Below, one piece after another: positions 10,201-18,858 of a DNA stretch of 46,087 bases. How positions within the stretch are numbered: position 1 is the first letter of the stretch; each line of letters starts with the position of its first letter. Origin of the DNA: a virus; the IMG/VR virus record IMGVR_UViG_3300033182_000744, positions 1-46,087 of that record, one strand, 5' to 3'. The notes beneath the pieces are model-generated. The model was not told the origin of the DNA, ran no database searches, and was given only the letters and a program-made list of their open reading frames with translations. The position numbers and the translations under genes were made by a program.

Positions 10201-12001
10201 CTGTTTTGGCAGTAAATCTAAATGAATTAGAACCACTTGGGAATCTACGTTCTTCTGTAATCTGAACCCCATTATAAGACATAGATATTGGTAAACTTCC
10301 TTTGTGTACGTCAAACGTTACATCATAAATCGTACCAACGTCTAATGATACACTTTGTGATACTAAACCATTAAAGTATATGTCAAGTCTTTCATTATTT
10401 ATACCTGTCGGTGAAACGTCCAAATACCAACCCGTACCTGATGAAAAATCACCATTGGTTATTTGTTCGGTTGGTGTAGTCTTAGGCCATTCTGCAAATA
10501 TACCTTCAGATGATGAAACAATAGATGATGAATAGATAGAACCACTTGTGTTAAATAAGTGAGTTTCGTAATCATCAAATGTACTTTTTAACAATCGTAT
10601 ATCATCATCAAGTTTATCTATTTGAGTTTGTTTTCTAATAGCATTATCTGATGATGACGATATTGCGGTACTTTGAGATTCATAGGTTTCTAGTTGTTGT
10701 ACTTTGTAATAGAAGCTTCTAACTCTTTCTTCTGCGGAACTAAATTTTACAAAGTTTTTGTAGTCGGTGAAGTCGGTGTTTAGTTTTATTTTCTTTTCTT
10801 GTAAGTAATGGTCTATTACTTTTTTACCAACAACTGAACCACTACCACCTGTGATGGTCTCAAATGATTGATAGTTAGAAAACACATTGTCTGCATTTTC
10901 TTCTATATCGGACTTAAAGTTAGGAGTCAAAAATATGTTTGAAGAAAGTGGTTCTAACTCCGATAAGTCAACAGAAAATACTTTTGGTAGATAATTGGTA
11001 TTAAATAAACTTACCTCATCAAACAACTCAACAGACAACGGAACAGGTGATTCCATTACAAGTATTAGTGAATCTAATACATCAATCTCTCGGTTTACTT
11101 GTTGTAATGAACCACCACGAACCCAATTTATAATAGGTAAGAAATTACCTTTACTGTCAACAACTGAATACTTTAGGAACCTATCTTGTTCTGTGAGTTC
11201 GTATTCAGGTTTTGTCAAATCAGTAGTTATTTCTGTAACGTACTTATTGACTCTGTTTTTTAACCCTTGTCTTATCTTTTTACGTACTTCTTCACCCGTG
11301 GGTTTTGTTTCTCCTGTGGGTTCGTATTCACACGTACCGTCATCCTCGGTAGCATTGGGATTATAGTTTTTTGCTTTAGGGTCAGTACACCCTCTGATTA
11401 CTTGGGGGTCTTCTTTGTCTAATTTTTTTATTGTTTGATACACAGTATGTTTTTCGTGTGACCCCTCAAATACAACTCTGTTTTTTATCTCTATACCATA
11501 TCTACCATCAACAAATGGGTCAAGTGTTGTGGGTTTATCAAACTCATAAACTAGACTACCACCACGACCCGTTCTAACAAATTTAATTTCGGGTGGGTCT
11601 TCTTCTCTTACATTACTTGATGGTATATAAGTAAAATTAAATTGGTCTTTTTTTAGATTATATAAGTCACCTAATACATTTATATTTGGTTTTACAAATA
11701 TCTGAACTTTTGTATCATCGTCTGCATTTTGTTCTTTTGGTGATATTTCTACTGTGAACACATCATCTGAATTTGCGTCTATTAATTTTTGACTATCAAA
11801 TCCACGAATGTTACGTAACTGTTCGGTATCATTATTTGTAGTGTTAAAGTTATCACCCTCTACTCGTACCTGTAATCTATCAACACTAATTTGGTCAGGG
11901 TTGTCTTTAAATAAACCTGCTATTTTGTATATACCATCTTTATTCTCATAGTCCAATGGTATGGTAACGGTGTTGGTTGTATTTAATTGATAAGTAGACA
12001 T
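7241..12001 (-). CDS. Giant multidomain tail/baseplate protein (1586 aa)
   Basis: The longest gene in the window. Around residues 204-226 it has GCTDPKAKNYNPNATEDDG followed by Cys, a cysteine-framed module common in secreted proteins of marine Bacteroidota. Residues about 760-810 (RRLLTNLPFLLKQKGTRRAIKGL then ASYGVP) resemble the P2 gpI-type tail motif, in which a KGT segment precedes a small helical domain. Residues about 840-1000 look like a LamG/concanavalin jelly-roll (FSGYLDELRMWDAVLTD). The C-terminal third is hydrophilic and probably extended. The gene overlaps its upstream neighbour by one base. I infer a baseplate-to-fibre connector or adhesin with a carbohydrate-binding lectin domain; which T4 protein it replaces is unclear. 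Confidence 0.82.
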   Translation of the reverse strand: MSTYQLNTTNTVTIPLDYENKDGIYKIAGLFKDNPDQISVDRLQVRVEGDNFNTTNNDTEQLRNIRGFDSQKLIDANSDDVFTVEISPKEQNADDDTKVQIFVKPNINVLGDLYNLKKDQFNFTYIPSSNVREEDPPEIKFVRTGRGGSLVYEFDKPTTLDPFVDGRYGIEIKNRVVFEGSHEKHTVYQTIKKLDKEDPQVIRGCTDPKAKNYNPNATEDDGTCEYEPTGETKPTGEEVRKKIRQGLKNRVNKYVTEITTDLTKPEYELTEQDRFLKYSVVDSKGNFLPIINWVRGGSLQQVNREIDVLDSLILVMESPVPLSVELFDEVSLFNTNYLPKVFSVDLSELEPLSSNIFLTPNFKSDIEENADNVFSNYQSFETITGGSGSVVGKKVIDHYLQEKKIKLNTDFTDYKNFVKFSSAEERVRSFYYKVQQLETYESQSTAISSSSDNAIRKQTQIDKLDDDIRLLKSTFDDYETHLFNTSGSIYSSSIVSSSEGIFAEWPKTTPTEQITNGDFSSGTGWYLDVSPTGINNERLDIYFNGLVSQSVSLDVGTIYDVTFDVHKGSLPISMSYNGVQITEERRFPSGSNSFRFTAKTGDSSNDLIINGGSVVGGFLRIDNISVKAKPALKSSTSNDVITWYNNLLSVGRDYDNLNRDSFKNNTPEYLREDTNSEDYILFVDMVGTLMDEIWLYGKELSNLYDWSNDVTKGLSEDLSVVLLNMYANNLDVGFSEKDIWEYVLGINEDDTGKGGLTTDFSFKKQQKETVRRLLTNLPFLLKQKGTRRAIKGLVASYGVPDSTLFIREYGTFQTPDGLSTEITEERQNYRLQIDSDTNLHITQSDSNISSIKGVELNVEYTGSAETITFFSGSNSSGGGFTIGFKDTGSNATDGDIQFSIFDGTNTFTMSSSIAPFYSGEWMVLAQHTSSGSYEILANQFDRVNGEFDYQISASGVIPDGVSQSLDNVFNGVDGFLFGTFDTYNTKFSGYLDELRMWDAVLTDSNFTEHTKYPKSIKLDNPLEIPSSLKVRVDIEQEFRTDFTGSLPNLVFNPQYITTVSASGITIDDWISSTRTEYISTPNVGESKQSSNKVRYGLTQTLSGNTLTPNTPYEGEPKNIVTATISLSRLGDGNVTYTYQDTNDNTRTIDDSVEVLPSKTTVKYIEGTFNIIEGERFITVETKSVENQLELERQSKEVFQDVTDINELVIGFSPTQIVDEIITQHFGNKDLSSEYADPTENYTDTYNSLQTLVDNFFQNIGSNQKTKFFIEYIRNFDKTLFNNIKKFVPEKANLTTAIFIEPHLLDRSKAKRLGKADTTSLANESNEVPPSYTTTPPSQDVTLSNDTSQNDLPESNTGQPKQSILAQPPSVPSELISFNPVGPGLDILKTSPDAFPSPEDRGGFSNQNENVISVNDDFVSKIVQDNEFDENGLIKVRDEYEEPKVFEVRKRDNKTRLNEIESEIGTINRDERTSSNKTYVEKVREYKKLKEEDGTLFAIKHPYTGTKPGVAVTQENKIKKIRPTSPERGFGVGRNTATTQVINGITYVKDELNISSRGKEDSSVSNTSKQTRVVVSDTDDDIKLTVG

Positions 12002-13389
12002 TATAATCCTCTGTTACTTGGTAGTCTACTACGTGTACCCCTAGTGCGGTTTGGTGGTAAACCACCACCTTGGTTTCCACCACCTTGGTTTCCACCACCT
12101 TGGTTTCCACCACCTTGGTTTCCACCACCTTGGTTTCCACCACCACTTGGAGTTGTCCCACCACCACTTGGGGTGCCACCATCTTCACCATTTTCTTCAT
12201 TCAAGTACCATTGTGTACCATTCCATTCATATTCGTCCCCTCTACAAACTGCAATTGTTTTATCTTCAGGTGGGCCACCCTCGGAGCCAGGACGTAAATT
12301 GTTATCTACTATATCACAATCGGTCAAAGGTATTGGGTCTTCTTCATTTGGGTCAACAAAACAAAGTCCTAGTTGATTACCAACTCTGTAACAAGGGGTG
12401 TCTTTAAATAATGGTGTGGTTACCGTTGATTCTGCCAAATAATAGTATGGTGCGACATCATCGTCTGCAACTTTTACTGTAAAGTTCTTTGTTGTAGTAG
12501 CACCAAACGTATTTAATTGTATTGGATGTATTGGGGTAACACCATCTTCTTCATATAGTATCTGTTGGTACAAGTCAAATGTATCACTGTTAGGATTTTC
12601 TAACACAAATGCATCTATTTCTAATCTAGTAAACGTACCACCCCGTGTACTTACACTTGGTGTACAAACCATATTTTTTACAAGACTTGAATTTGTTGAA
12701 TAGTTTTTACCTATAAACAACTTAATTGGGTATGTTTCCCGAGTTATGTTACAACTTTTTCTATCACTATTTGCATTACCTATCTCGGCACCTGCACCTT
12801 TTGATGGGTCAATGTCATCGGGTGGGAAGTTTATTTTGTAAAAGTATTTATCAGCATCATTACTATCAGGAAATTGAGCCCATTGAAATCTATTATCATT
12901 ACTGTCTGTTGCAGTCCATCTATATGGTTCTGCACTTTCGTTTTCCTTTACCTGTTGTGTATAAAGTGATTTGTTAAATGGACTGTTGAATTTTTTATCA
13001 TAATATAATGTTATACTAACTAAATTGTTAGATGACAAATCTAAACACGGATTACTTGTTGAACGGGAAAGTAAAACATTAATTGGAGTTAATTTATCCT
13101 GTGGTGGGGTAGGCCCATCTATAACTTTGTAGTAAAATCGTTCTGTGTATTCTGTTATTTTAGTACCACCAAAATAAATATCAAATTCCACATCTTCTGC
13201 TAAATACCCTTCTTTCGGTTCACCTATCCCGTCTGCCGCCTCTCGTTTAGTAGACCTTTCAACTTTTTTATTATCCTCAAGACCTTGAATAACAAGTTCT
13301 CTCTCAATATCTACTGATAAACTCCCGTCATCGTTTAGACGAAAGTTTTTAGCTTCAACTTTTATAGGACTTGGGTTAATATTAGCCAT
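12001..13389 (-). CDS. Virion structural protein with C-terminal GGGNQ repeats
   Basis: A 462-residue protein. The first ~390 residues appear beta-rich, with scattered cysteines (NPCLDL, KSCNIT, DTPCYR, LTDCDI) and the motif AVCRGDEYEWNGTQWYLNEE. A Gly-rich tail follows, with five GGGNQ units and then a basic end (RTRGTRSRLPSNRGL). Such tails are flexible linkers or low-complexity surface tips. An ATATTTATAG box lies about 16 bases before the ATG and may be a late promoter. The stop overlaps the start of the giant tail gene by one base. Structural role inferred from position only. Confidence 0.75.
   Translation of the reverse strand: MANINPSPIKVEAKNFRLNDDGSLSVDIERELVIQGLEDNKKVERSTKREAADGIGEPKEGYLAEDVEFDIYFGGTKITEYTERFYYKVIDGPTPPQDKLTPINVLLSRSTSNPCLDLSSNNLVSITLYYDKKFNSPFNKSLYTQQVKENESAEPYRWTATDSNDNRFQWAQFPDSNDADKYFYKINFPPDDIDPSKGAGAEIGNANSDRKSCNITRETYPIKLFIGKNYSTNSSLVKNMVCTPSVSTRGGTFTRLEIDAFVLENPNSDTFDLYQQILYEEDGVTPIHPIQLNTFGATTTKNFTVKVADDDVAPYYYLAESTVTTPLFKDTPCYRVGNQLGLCFVDPNEEDPIPLTDCDIVDNNLRPGSEGGPPEDKTIAVCRGDEYEWNGTQWYLNEENGEDGGTPSGGGTTPSGGGNQGGGNQGGGNQGGGNQGGGNQGGGLPPNRTRGTRSRLPSNRGL
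12062..12136. repeat. 15-bp tandem repeat, 5 copies (encodes GGGNQ)
   Basis: Five perfect copies of CCACCACCTTGGTTT (plus strand) in register with the minus-strand frame, giving GGGNQ per unit. Near copies flank it (CCACCACCACTTGG). Base-perfect tandem copies suggest recent expansion or contraction by slippage. Open frames on the plus strand here are by-products of the 15-base periodicity. Confidence 0.95.
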
Positions 13390-13404
13390 TACTGTTTAAT
13401 TTAT

Positions 13405-13415
13405 CTATAAATATC
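13405..13415 (-). promoter_or_regulatory. ATATTTATA box, candidate late promoter
   Basis: Minus-strand GATATTTATAG, 16 bases upstream of the ATG at 13389, in a 46-base gap between two structural genes. No -35 is evident, as expected for a gp55-type late promoter. Confidence 0.5.
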
Positions 13416-13435
13416 TAATAAGTTAGGTTTTAGAA

Positions 13436-14281
13436 TCACTCTAATCCGAACAAACTAATTTCTAAAACTTCATCTATTTCAGTATATAGATTTGTTTTAA
13501 AATAACCAAAGACATATGTTTCTATGGCATTTAAAGAACTTTCATTTGGGGTGTTTACATAACTGTCAATAAGTTCTTTATATTTTTTTTGTTTTACAAT
13601 ATCTATCTTGATGGCCTTGGTTACTCTGTCTTTTGTTTTTTCTATGTCTGACGTTAATGCTGAAAGAAACTGTTGTTCATTAAAATCACCTGATGTGAGT
13701 GGAACTATATAATTAAGTAAATTAACATTACCATTGTCTGTTTCAATTTGGATGGTGCTAACTATATTCCCAATCTTACTATAAAAGTCGTCAGAAAAAG
13801 TATCTATAAACTCTTCAACTTTTTGATTAATTTTTTTTCCTAAATCAACATTTATTTTGATGTAATTTTTAAATCTATTGAAATCCTCAATGAAAGAAAC
13901 ATCATTTGACTTTGGGTTTACTCTTACTTCAGTTCTGTCAGAGGAAACCTCTGTCACTATAAATGTGTTGTCTTGATTGTCTAATGATTTAAAAGTATCA
14001 TTTACAAAATAATATTGTAAGTTGTAAATACCATTTTGATTTAAGTTAGGATTAGTCGCAACCAATTGTTGAATACTTTTGGTAAAAGACTCTTCTGAAT
14101 CAAACTCAAATGTATACTCACTTGGTTTATAACTCTGTTGTAATAAAAAATTATCCAATGAATCGTAAACATTCACTATCAAAGAATTACTAGGCAAATC
14201 AATATCAATAACCTCTTGAGAAATTAAAGGTTCTTTCTTTTGATTAATTGGATTGATATTTTGTATTGAACGTATTTCCAT
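13436..14281 (-). CDS. Structural protein of the baseplate/tail cluster, unknown
   Basis: A 281-residue Asn/Asp/Lys-rich protein, lower in Ser/Gly than the surrounding adhesin-like genes. The first ~130 residues (SNSLIVNVYDSLDNFLLQQSY onward) look like a beta domain, the rest mainly helical (IDTFSDDFYSKIGNIVSTIQ). No signal peptide or membrane segment. It overlaps the upstream structural gene by one base, so it belongs to the same late operon. I do not recognise a family; a baseplate or fibre-connector role follows from position only. Confidence 0.7.
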   Translation of the reverse strand: MEIRSIQNINPINQKKEPLISQEVIDIDLPSNSLIVNVYDSLDNFLLQQSYKPSEYTFEFDSEESFTKSIQQLVATNPNLNQNGIYNLQYYFVNDTFKSLDNQDNTFIVTEVSSDRTEVRVNPKSNDVSFIEDFNRFKNYIKINVDLGKKINQKVEEFIDTFSDDFYSKIGNIVSTIQIETDNGNVNLLNYIVPLTSGDFNEQQFLSALTSDIEKTKDRVTKAIKIDIVKQKKYKELIDSYVNTPNESSLNAIETYVFGYFKTNLYTEIDEVLEISLFGLE

Positions 14282-15108
14282 TAGTCGTTATAATCCCTTC
14301 GTAATGCCATTTTGTATCTTGATTCTTCCCCTGTGGTTATATTTCTTACGATAAAATCACCACGGTGTCGTGTTTCTGCATTGGGTTGTCTACCTATACC
14401 GTATGGTGAACTTAGTTCTTCTAGTCGTTGTTCACTCACACCACTACTTATTTCCTGTTTACCTTGTATCCTAAACTTTCTATTGTTTATATCTATGTAC
14501 GCTGATGCTGGTATTTCAGTAAATTTAAATGTGTGTATTGGTTGTCTGTATTGTTCGTATTCAGCCCCCTTATCAGACTCTAACCAATTCTCAAATAATT
14601 GAAACTCAATTTCAGTATCTCCTTCATTTAAGAATCTAACAATAGTAGGAGTTCTAACAATGGCTTTGTTTGTGGTGTATTGGTCATAATAGAAGTCAGC
14701 ACCATCTACATACGCACTACCATCACCACTAGCGGGGTCTCCAACTAACTGAACCCATAAATCACTAGTACCAACTTGTTTATATCCTTGTGTTTGTAAT
14801 TCCGTTTTTCTTGCATTTTCGGCGGCAGTTGAAGTCAATTCGTCAGATAGAGCATTAAGGTCACCAAATGCACCAGCCAATAAATCATTTATATCAGTAT
14901 CACTTAATAGAGCTTGTAATCTTCTGATTATTTCATTTAGTTCGTCAATAGTAAAATCTCTATCTATTATTTGACTACGTAACAATTCCACTAATTCGTT
15001 TGAAGATAATTGTTGTCTTCTCAATGAACTAGGAAAAACATTATATACTTTACGGATGTCAACCGTATTGTATATTGTTTCTTTTAATGGTTTGAATGGA
15101 TTATACAT
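14281..15108 (-). CDS. Structural protein of the baseplate/tail cluster, unknown
   Basis: A 275-residue protein with a helical, Leu-rich N-terminal section (about residues 30-105, NELVELLRSQIIDRDFTIDE) suggesting a short coiled coil for oligomerisation. A beta-rich C-terminal part ends in a conserved-looking segment (ETRHRGDFIVRNITTGEESR). One-base overlaps on both sides place it in a tight structural operon downstream of the gp6-like gene. A baseplate or fibre-attachment function is plausible. No family recognised. Confidence 0.7.
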   Translation of the reverse strand: MYNPFKPLKETIYNTVDIRKVYNVFPSSLRRQQLSSNELVELLRSQIIDRDFTIDELNEIIRRLQALLSDTDINDLLAGAFGDLNALSDELTSTAAENARKTELQTQGYKQVGTSDLWVQLVGDPASGDGSAYVDGADFYYDQYTTNKAIVRTPTIVRFLNEGDTEIEFQLFENWLESDKGAEYEQYRQPIHTFKFTEIPASAYIDINNRKFRIQGKQEISSGVSEQRLEELSSPYGIGRQPNAETRHRGDFIVRNITTGEESRYKMALRRDYND

Positions 15109-16136
15109 TATTCAACTAATTTAAATACAAAGTTTTTATCTATCAATTGATAATTACCTGTTCCGTCATCAATCTTAAACAGAATTCTGTAATATCTTTC
15201 TGCTTCCCAACCCTTAAAGTTTTGATTGAAGTAGTTTCCGTTGGAGTCAATACTAATTTTTGAAGTTGACCCAAATGGTACAATTACATCTTCTGTTACA
15301 TTATCAACAATAGAATACATAGAACCTGTTGGTAAATAACCTGTCGTTGAATAGACTGAACCCGTACTATATGATAGTGTTGGGAACATATCTCTTACGT
15401 GTAGTCTAAACTTATATTGGTTTTCTACTTTATACTCTTTTCTTAAACTTTTTATAGTAACAAACGTATCTTCATCTGTAATTTGTGTGAGAGAACCTGA
15501 TACTAATGATTTATCATCCCACTCTACCCGTAACTTTGGTCGGTAGATAGTGTTTGTTTCCGAACCGAAGAAGTTGGCCTCTCCATAATTTGTACTATCT
15601 GCTTCTAGCGCAGTTGGAAACCGTACCATAAATCCATTATTGGTTATTGTACCACTTACAAATAAATAAACAATATCAGTTACATCAAATGAAACATCTG
15701 TTGTTTCCGATGTAAACGAGAAACTACTAGTCGTAGATACTATAACATCACCACCTTCGGTATCCCAAGCCGACCCACTAACTTGGTCTCTCCACGTATA
15801 GGAAACACCATCAGTAGTCTTTGGGTTATCCGCACGTTTACCCAAACCTTGTTCCCAAGACTGTGATACAGGTAAACATTCTAATGAAAAACTATATGCT
15901 AATTCCTTGAGTGATGTTGTTGTTAAATCAAGTGAAAATGTTGGATTTGTTATTGTTCCGTTAGCCAAAGATTCCGATATAGACGTAGTGTCAAACTCTA
16001 TTAAAAATCTAGATGATTTGTCAATTAAGTCAGTTTTATACTTAAATAAACTGAGGATGGGGTCTATACCTGTATTCTGATTTTTATAGTCAGTATAAAT
16101 TGACGCGTCTTTGGAACTTGTTACAAAATATATCAT
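15108..16136 (-). CDS. Structural protein with possible DNRLRE-like beta domain
   Basis: A 342-residue protein. The segment starting YFVTSSKDASIYTDYKNQNTG followed by LIEFDTTSIS, with later WRDQVSGSAWDTEGG and FDVTDIVYLFVSG, resembles DNRLRE-type beta-sandwich modules, in which a two-strand opening leads to a 'W....G' and a 'vDVT..V..w' strand. Those modules are found in surface and carbohydrate-interacting proteins. The C-terminal ~120 residues are a second beta-rich region. It overlaps gp6-like by 4 bases and the next gene by 1. Probably a late fibre or baseplate protein; the domain call is moderate. Confidence 0.7.
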   Translation of the reverse strand: MIYFVTSSKDASIYTDYKNQNTGIDPILSLFKYKTDLIDKSSRFLIEFDTTSISESLANGTITNPTFSLDLTTTSLKELAYSFSLECLPVSQSWEQGLGKRADNPKTTDGVSYTWRDQVSGSAWDTEGGDVIVSTTSSFSFTSETTDVSFDVTDIVYLFVSGTITNNGFMVRFPTALEADSTNYGEANFFGSETNTIYRPKLRVEWDDKSLVSGSLTQITDEDTFVTIKSLRKEYKVENQYKFRLHVRDMFPTLSYSTGSVYSTTGYLPTGSMYSIVDNVTEDVIVPFGSTSKISIDSNGNYFNQNFKGWEAERYYRILFKIDDGTGNYQLIDKNFVFKLVE

Positions 16137-17980
16137 TCTACTTTTCCTCTAATATCTTGGTTAGGGTATTTTATCTCAAACACCGATGGTTCTACCGATG
16201 GATATACTATTTTATTTTTAATAGCATTTGAGATTGGATAGTACTTGTTTGAGTAACTACCTTCTGTTATATTTCGTAACTCAACAGAGTTTACTGTTCT
16301 AACGCCATCAACATTTGCAATCTGAAGTTCTAAATCAGACAAATATATTGGTTGGTTAAAATCTTGTTTACTTATATTAAAGAAATCTTTTATTACTTCA
16401 ATAGTCTGTAATAATACTTCGTTTTTGTTATATCCTTTGAAAACTGATATACTAAAATCAACACCAACATTTACAATATACCCGTCTAAAAGATTTACCC
16501 CATCAGTCAATAATCTAAACTCTTCTAAATAAGTGGATAAGTTCTTTTTGGTCTGTGTATTTAGTGTTGTTAGTTTTCCGTTACTATCATAACCCAACAA
16601 ATACAAATCAATAGTTGAGTTGGGTGAGGATTGTACCACTCCTTGTTTGTGTTTTTGTGTATATACTTTTGCAATACTACCAAACTTGGTTGGCATAGAT
16701 AATACCCTAGCCTTATAATCCTCAGCAGTCACACATCTTTTCTGTGATGAAAAGAATTGTAATGCGTTTTGTCTAATCTCATCTATCGTTGGTAATCCTT
16801 TACCACCACTCGCCGCACTATCATTAGTTGTACTCAATGTGGCTTTGATTTGATTTAGTGTACCAATGTTTCCACTAAATGAGGTGGTGTCGTTTTCAAA
16901 CACAACTTCATTTAAGTTAGTCAAATCGTTTTGTGGTACGTTAGTTTCTACACCACCACCTGTTGTGTATTTTATGGTAAGAGTTGTATTAGATGGAACT
17001 TTACCATAAGTTTTACTTGTAGTAAATGATGTTGGGTCAATTGCCAATTCAGTAGAGTTGGTATTATTATTGACTTGCGTTAATGCAGATATAACTTCAC
17101 TATCTTCACTATCACTTACACCACTACCAAACTGAACTTCTAATTTTAAATTTTTATTAACACGTGTTATAAATCGTCTTGGTACTTTTAGTAGTTTGGT
17201 CTGAAAAAATGGTTGGACTGTGGCGTTAGTCAATCGTTCGGACGTTATGATGTTGTCTTGAGCTAAATAATCAACTTCATAATAGGTGTTTCCGTTTGAA
17301 TCCTGAATAGATATTACCTCAATCACATCATCGTCAGGTAGTTCAATTGTATAAAACTGTTGTGGGTCTCCTACCGAAACTTGTAGTGTCTTTTCGGTAC
17401 CAGCTACAACAGGAACTTGTTTATGATACTCAACCAACCAAAATGTAGTAGCTCCCGCTTCTTGTTGGAAAGATGTAATAAATTTACTATCGGTTCCCAA
17501 GTTAGACATTTCGGAAAAGTAAATTGGTTCTAATGTTCTAAACACTACATCAGAGTTTAAGTCAGAACTTACTTTCATACCTGACGCTACTTTGAGGGCG
17601 TAGGTGAAGTCAGGATTACCTGCACCATCATCGGGTAAAAGTTGATATACTTTAATTGACCCTACCGCACCACTAGACAATGGGACTTTATATCCTAATG
17701 ATTGTGCTAGTGATATAATGTTTTTTGGTTCTGATGCGTGAGTAAGTAAATTTTCCTTAAAGTTATAATCAATGTTATATGATAATACATCACCTGCGTA
17801 TGCAACTAATTCAATAAACATATTTCCAACACTTGTATCGGTAAAGTCATTGTATGTGTTTGGAAAGTATGTTTTAGCAAACTCTATTAAACGTGCTCTA
17901 TAAGAACTAAAGTCTTTTGCTAATAAGTTTACATCTTTAGTCTTTTTACTATAATCTTTATTTATTGAATTTATTGCCAC
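16133..17980 (-). CDS. Baseplate wedge protein, gp6-like (gpJ family)
   Basis: A 615-residue member of the T4 gp6 / P2 gpJ baseplate family. The N-terminus is diagnostic: residues 20-100 include DFSSYRARLIEFAKTYFPNTYNDFTDTS..NMFIELVAYAGDVLSYNID..FKENLLTHASE. In T4, gp6 forms the ring linking wedges around the hub and rearranges when the sheath contracts. The start is GTG at 17980, preceded by an AGGAA; no later in-frame start would keep the conserved N-terminus. It lies one base downstream of the gp25-like gene, the same gp25/gp6 adjacency seen in other contractile tails. Confidence 0.9.
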   Translation of the reverse strand: MAINSINKDYSKKTKDVNLLAKDFSSYRARLIEFAKTYFPNTYNDFTDTSVGNMFIELVAYAGDVLSYNIDYNFKENLLTHASEPKNIISLAQSLGYKVPLSSGAVGSIKVYQLLPDDGAGNPDFTYALKVASGMKVSSDLNSDVVFRTLEPIYFSEMSNLGTDSKFITSFQQEAGATTFWLVEYHKQVPVVAGTEKTLQVSVGDPQQFYTIELPDDDVIEVISIQDSNGNTYYEVDYLAQDNIITSERLTNATVQPFFQTKLLKVPRRFITRVNKNLKLEVQFGSGVSDSEDSEVISALTQVNNNTNSTELAIDPTSFTTSKTYGKVPSNTTLTIKYTTGGGVETNVPQNDLTNLNEVVFENDTTSFSGNIGTLNQIKATLSTTNDSAASGGKGLPTIDEIRQNALQFFSSQKRCVTAEDYKARVLSMPTKFGSIAKVYTQKHKQGVVQSSPNSTIDLYLLGYDSNGKLTTLNTQTKKNLSTYLEEFRLLTDGVNLLDGYIVNVGVDFSISVFKGYNKNEVLLQTIEVIKDFFNISKQDFNQPIYLSDLELQIANVDGVRTVNSVELRNITEGSYSNKYYPISNAIKNKIVYPSVEPSVFEIKYPNQDIRGKVE

Positions 17981-17981
17981 G

Positions 17982-18362
17982 TTAGTTTCCTATTTTCAAG
18001 TCAAAGTTGACTCTTTCTATTTGTTCAGGGTATTGTGCTATGGAAAAAGAAATAGAAACAGTTATCCTATTATCATCGTCTATGTTTTCAAATGTTAAAT
18101 CCTCTATTATCAACGATGGAAAATGAGTTGAGATGGTTTCTCGTATTGAGTTCTCTACTTTTATCTTTGTCGCTTCAACATCTTGTTCAAAAACAAATCG
18201 CCTTAAATTATTACCAAATGTTGGATTGAGTGGTCGTTCACCAAAGTTAGTCAATAAAGTATTTTTGAGATTAGACTTAACCGCATTTTGTGTAGTGAAT
18301 GTTTGTTGGAACCCACCCTGTCTACCTCTTCGTATCGGTAAATCTATCCCTATCGGTTTCAT
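17982..18362 (-). CDS. Baseplate wedge protein, gp25-like
   Basis: A 126-residue gp25/TssE-like sheath-initiation wedge protein. Hallmarks are the early TTQNAVKSNLKNTLLTNFGERPLNPTFGNNLRRFVFEQ, where the T4/T6SS 'EPR' region appears as GERP, and the following I...I...F P.L.IEDLTFE pattern. In T4 gp25 connects the wedge to the first sheath ring. The usual family size of 120-140 residues is met. The start overlaps the end of the upstream 153-residue gene by 4 bases (ATGA). Confidence 0.92.
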   Translation of the reverse strand: MKPIGIDLPIRRGRQGGFQQTFTTQNAVKSNLKNTLLTNFGERPLNPTFGNNLRRFVFEQDVEATKIKVENSIRETISTHFPSLIIEDLTFENIDDDNRITVSISFSIAQYPEQIERVNFDLKIGN

Positions 18363-18820
18363 CGTTTAAACCCACCTCGTTGTTTAGCCAACTTATCCAT
18401 TTTCTTAAACTTATCACCCAAATTACCATTCATCACATTTAATACACCAGCAACTGCAGGGTTGGATGTATCAACAGGTTTACCTTCCATAGTAGTCATC
18501 GGTGTGTTTTGTGTAGGGTAGCCAGGAATACCTGTTTGAGTTGTATAATTCATACTTCTGTATTCACCAACATCACCACCCACCATTGATTTTAGACTTT
18601 CCATTATATTACCTTTCTCAAATGATAATGGTTCGGACTTAGAAACAGGTTGTGATACAGTTTCAACAGTTGGTTGTTTTTGTTTTTGTGTTTCTTCTCT
18701 TAACAATCTGTTTACTTCGTGTTCCACTAACATAGGTAAGAGTTTCTGAACTCGTTTCTCAACAATCTTATCTATTTTAGATTCTAAAACTTTAAGTAAT
18801 TTTTCAGTTGAACTTTTCAT
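18359..18820 (-). CDS. Small baseplate-cluster protein, unknown
   Basis: A 153-residue hydrophilic protein. Residues 1-45 form a likely coiled coil (VLESKIDKIVEKRVQKLLPM). A flexible Gln/Thr/Pro-rich middle follows, then GVLNVMNGNLGDKFKKMDKL near the basic C-terminus. From memory, short proteins with a similar layout occur next to gp25 in T4-like environmental phages, but I know no function. An ATATTTATA box lies about 21 bases upstream, so this may be the first gene of a late transcript that continues into gp25 and gp6. It could be an assembly chaperone or gp53-like wedge part; I cannot tell. Confidence 0.72.
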   Translation of the reverse strand: MKSSTEKLLKVLESKIDKIVEKRVQKLLPMLVEHEVNRLLREETQKQKQPTVETVSQPVSKSEPLSFEKGNIMESLKSMVGGDVGEYRSMNYTTQTGIPGYPTQNTPMTTMEGKPVDTSNPAVAGVLNVMNGNLGDKFKKMDKLAKQRGGFKR

Positions 18821-18840
18821 CTCTTCTTATTTTGTTATTA

Positions 18841-18854
18841 TTATATAAATATCC
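18841..18854 (-). promoter_or_regulatory. ATATTTATA box, candidate late promoter before the wedge genes
   Basis: Minus-strand GGATATTTATATAA, about 21 bases before the ATG at 18820 and in the only sizeable gap between the hub and the wedge genes. Position and shape suit a late promoter for the gp25-gp6 unit. Confidence 0.5.
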
Positions 18855-18858
18855 TTTG

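Noticed and set aside
11946-12200. 84-codon minus-strand frame with VVETK repeats
   Set aside because: Same repeat read in another frame, overlapping two real genes; no independent start signals.
11987-12376. Long plus-strand frames across the tandem repeat
   Set aside because: They arise from the 15-base period of the GGGNQ repeat; the proteins are low-complexity and lie antisense to a well-supported structural gene.
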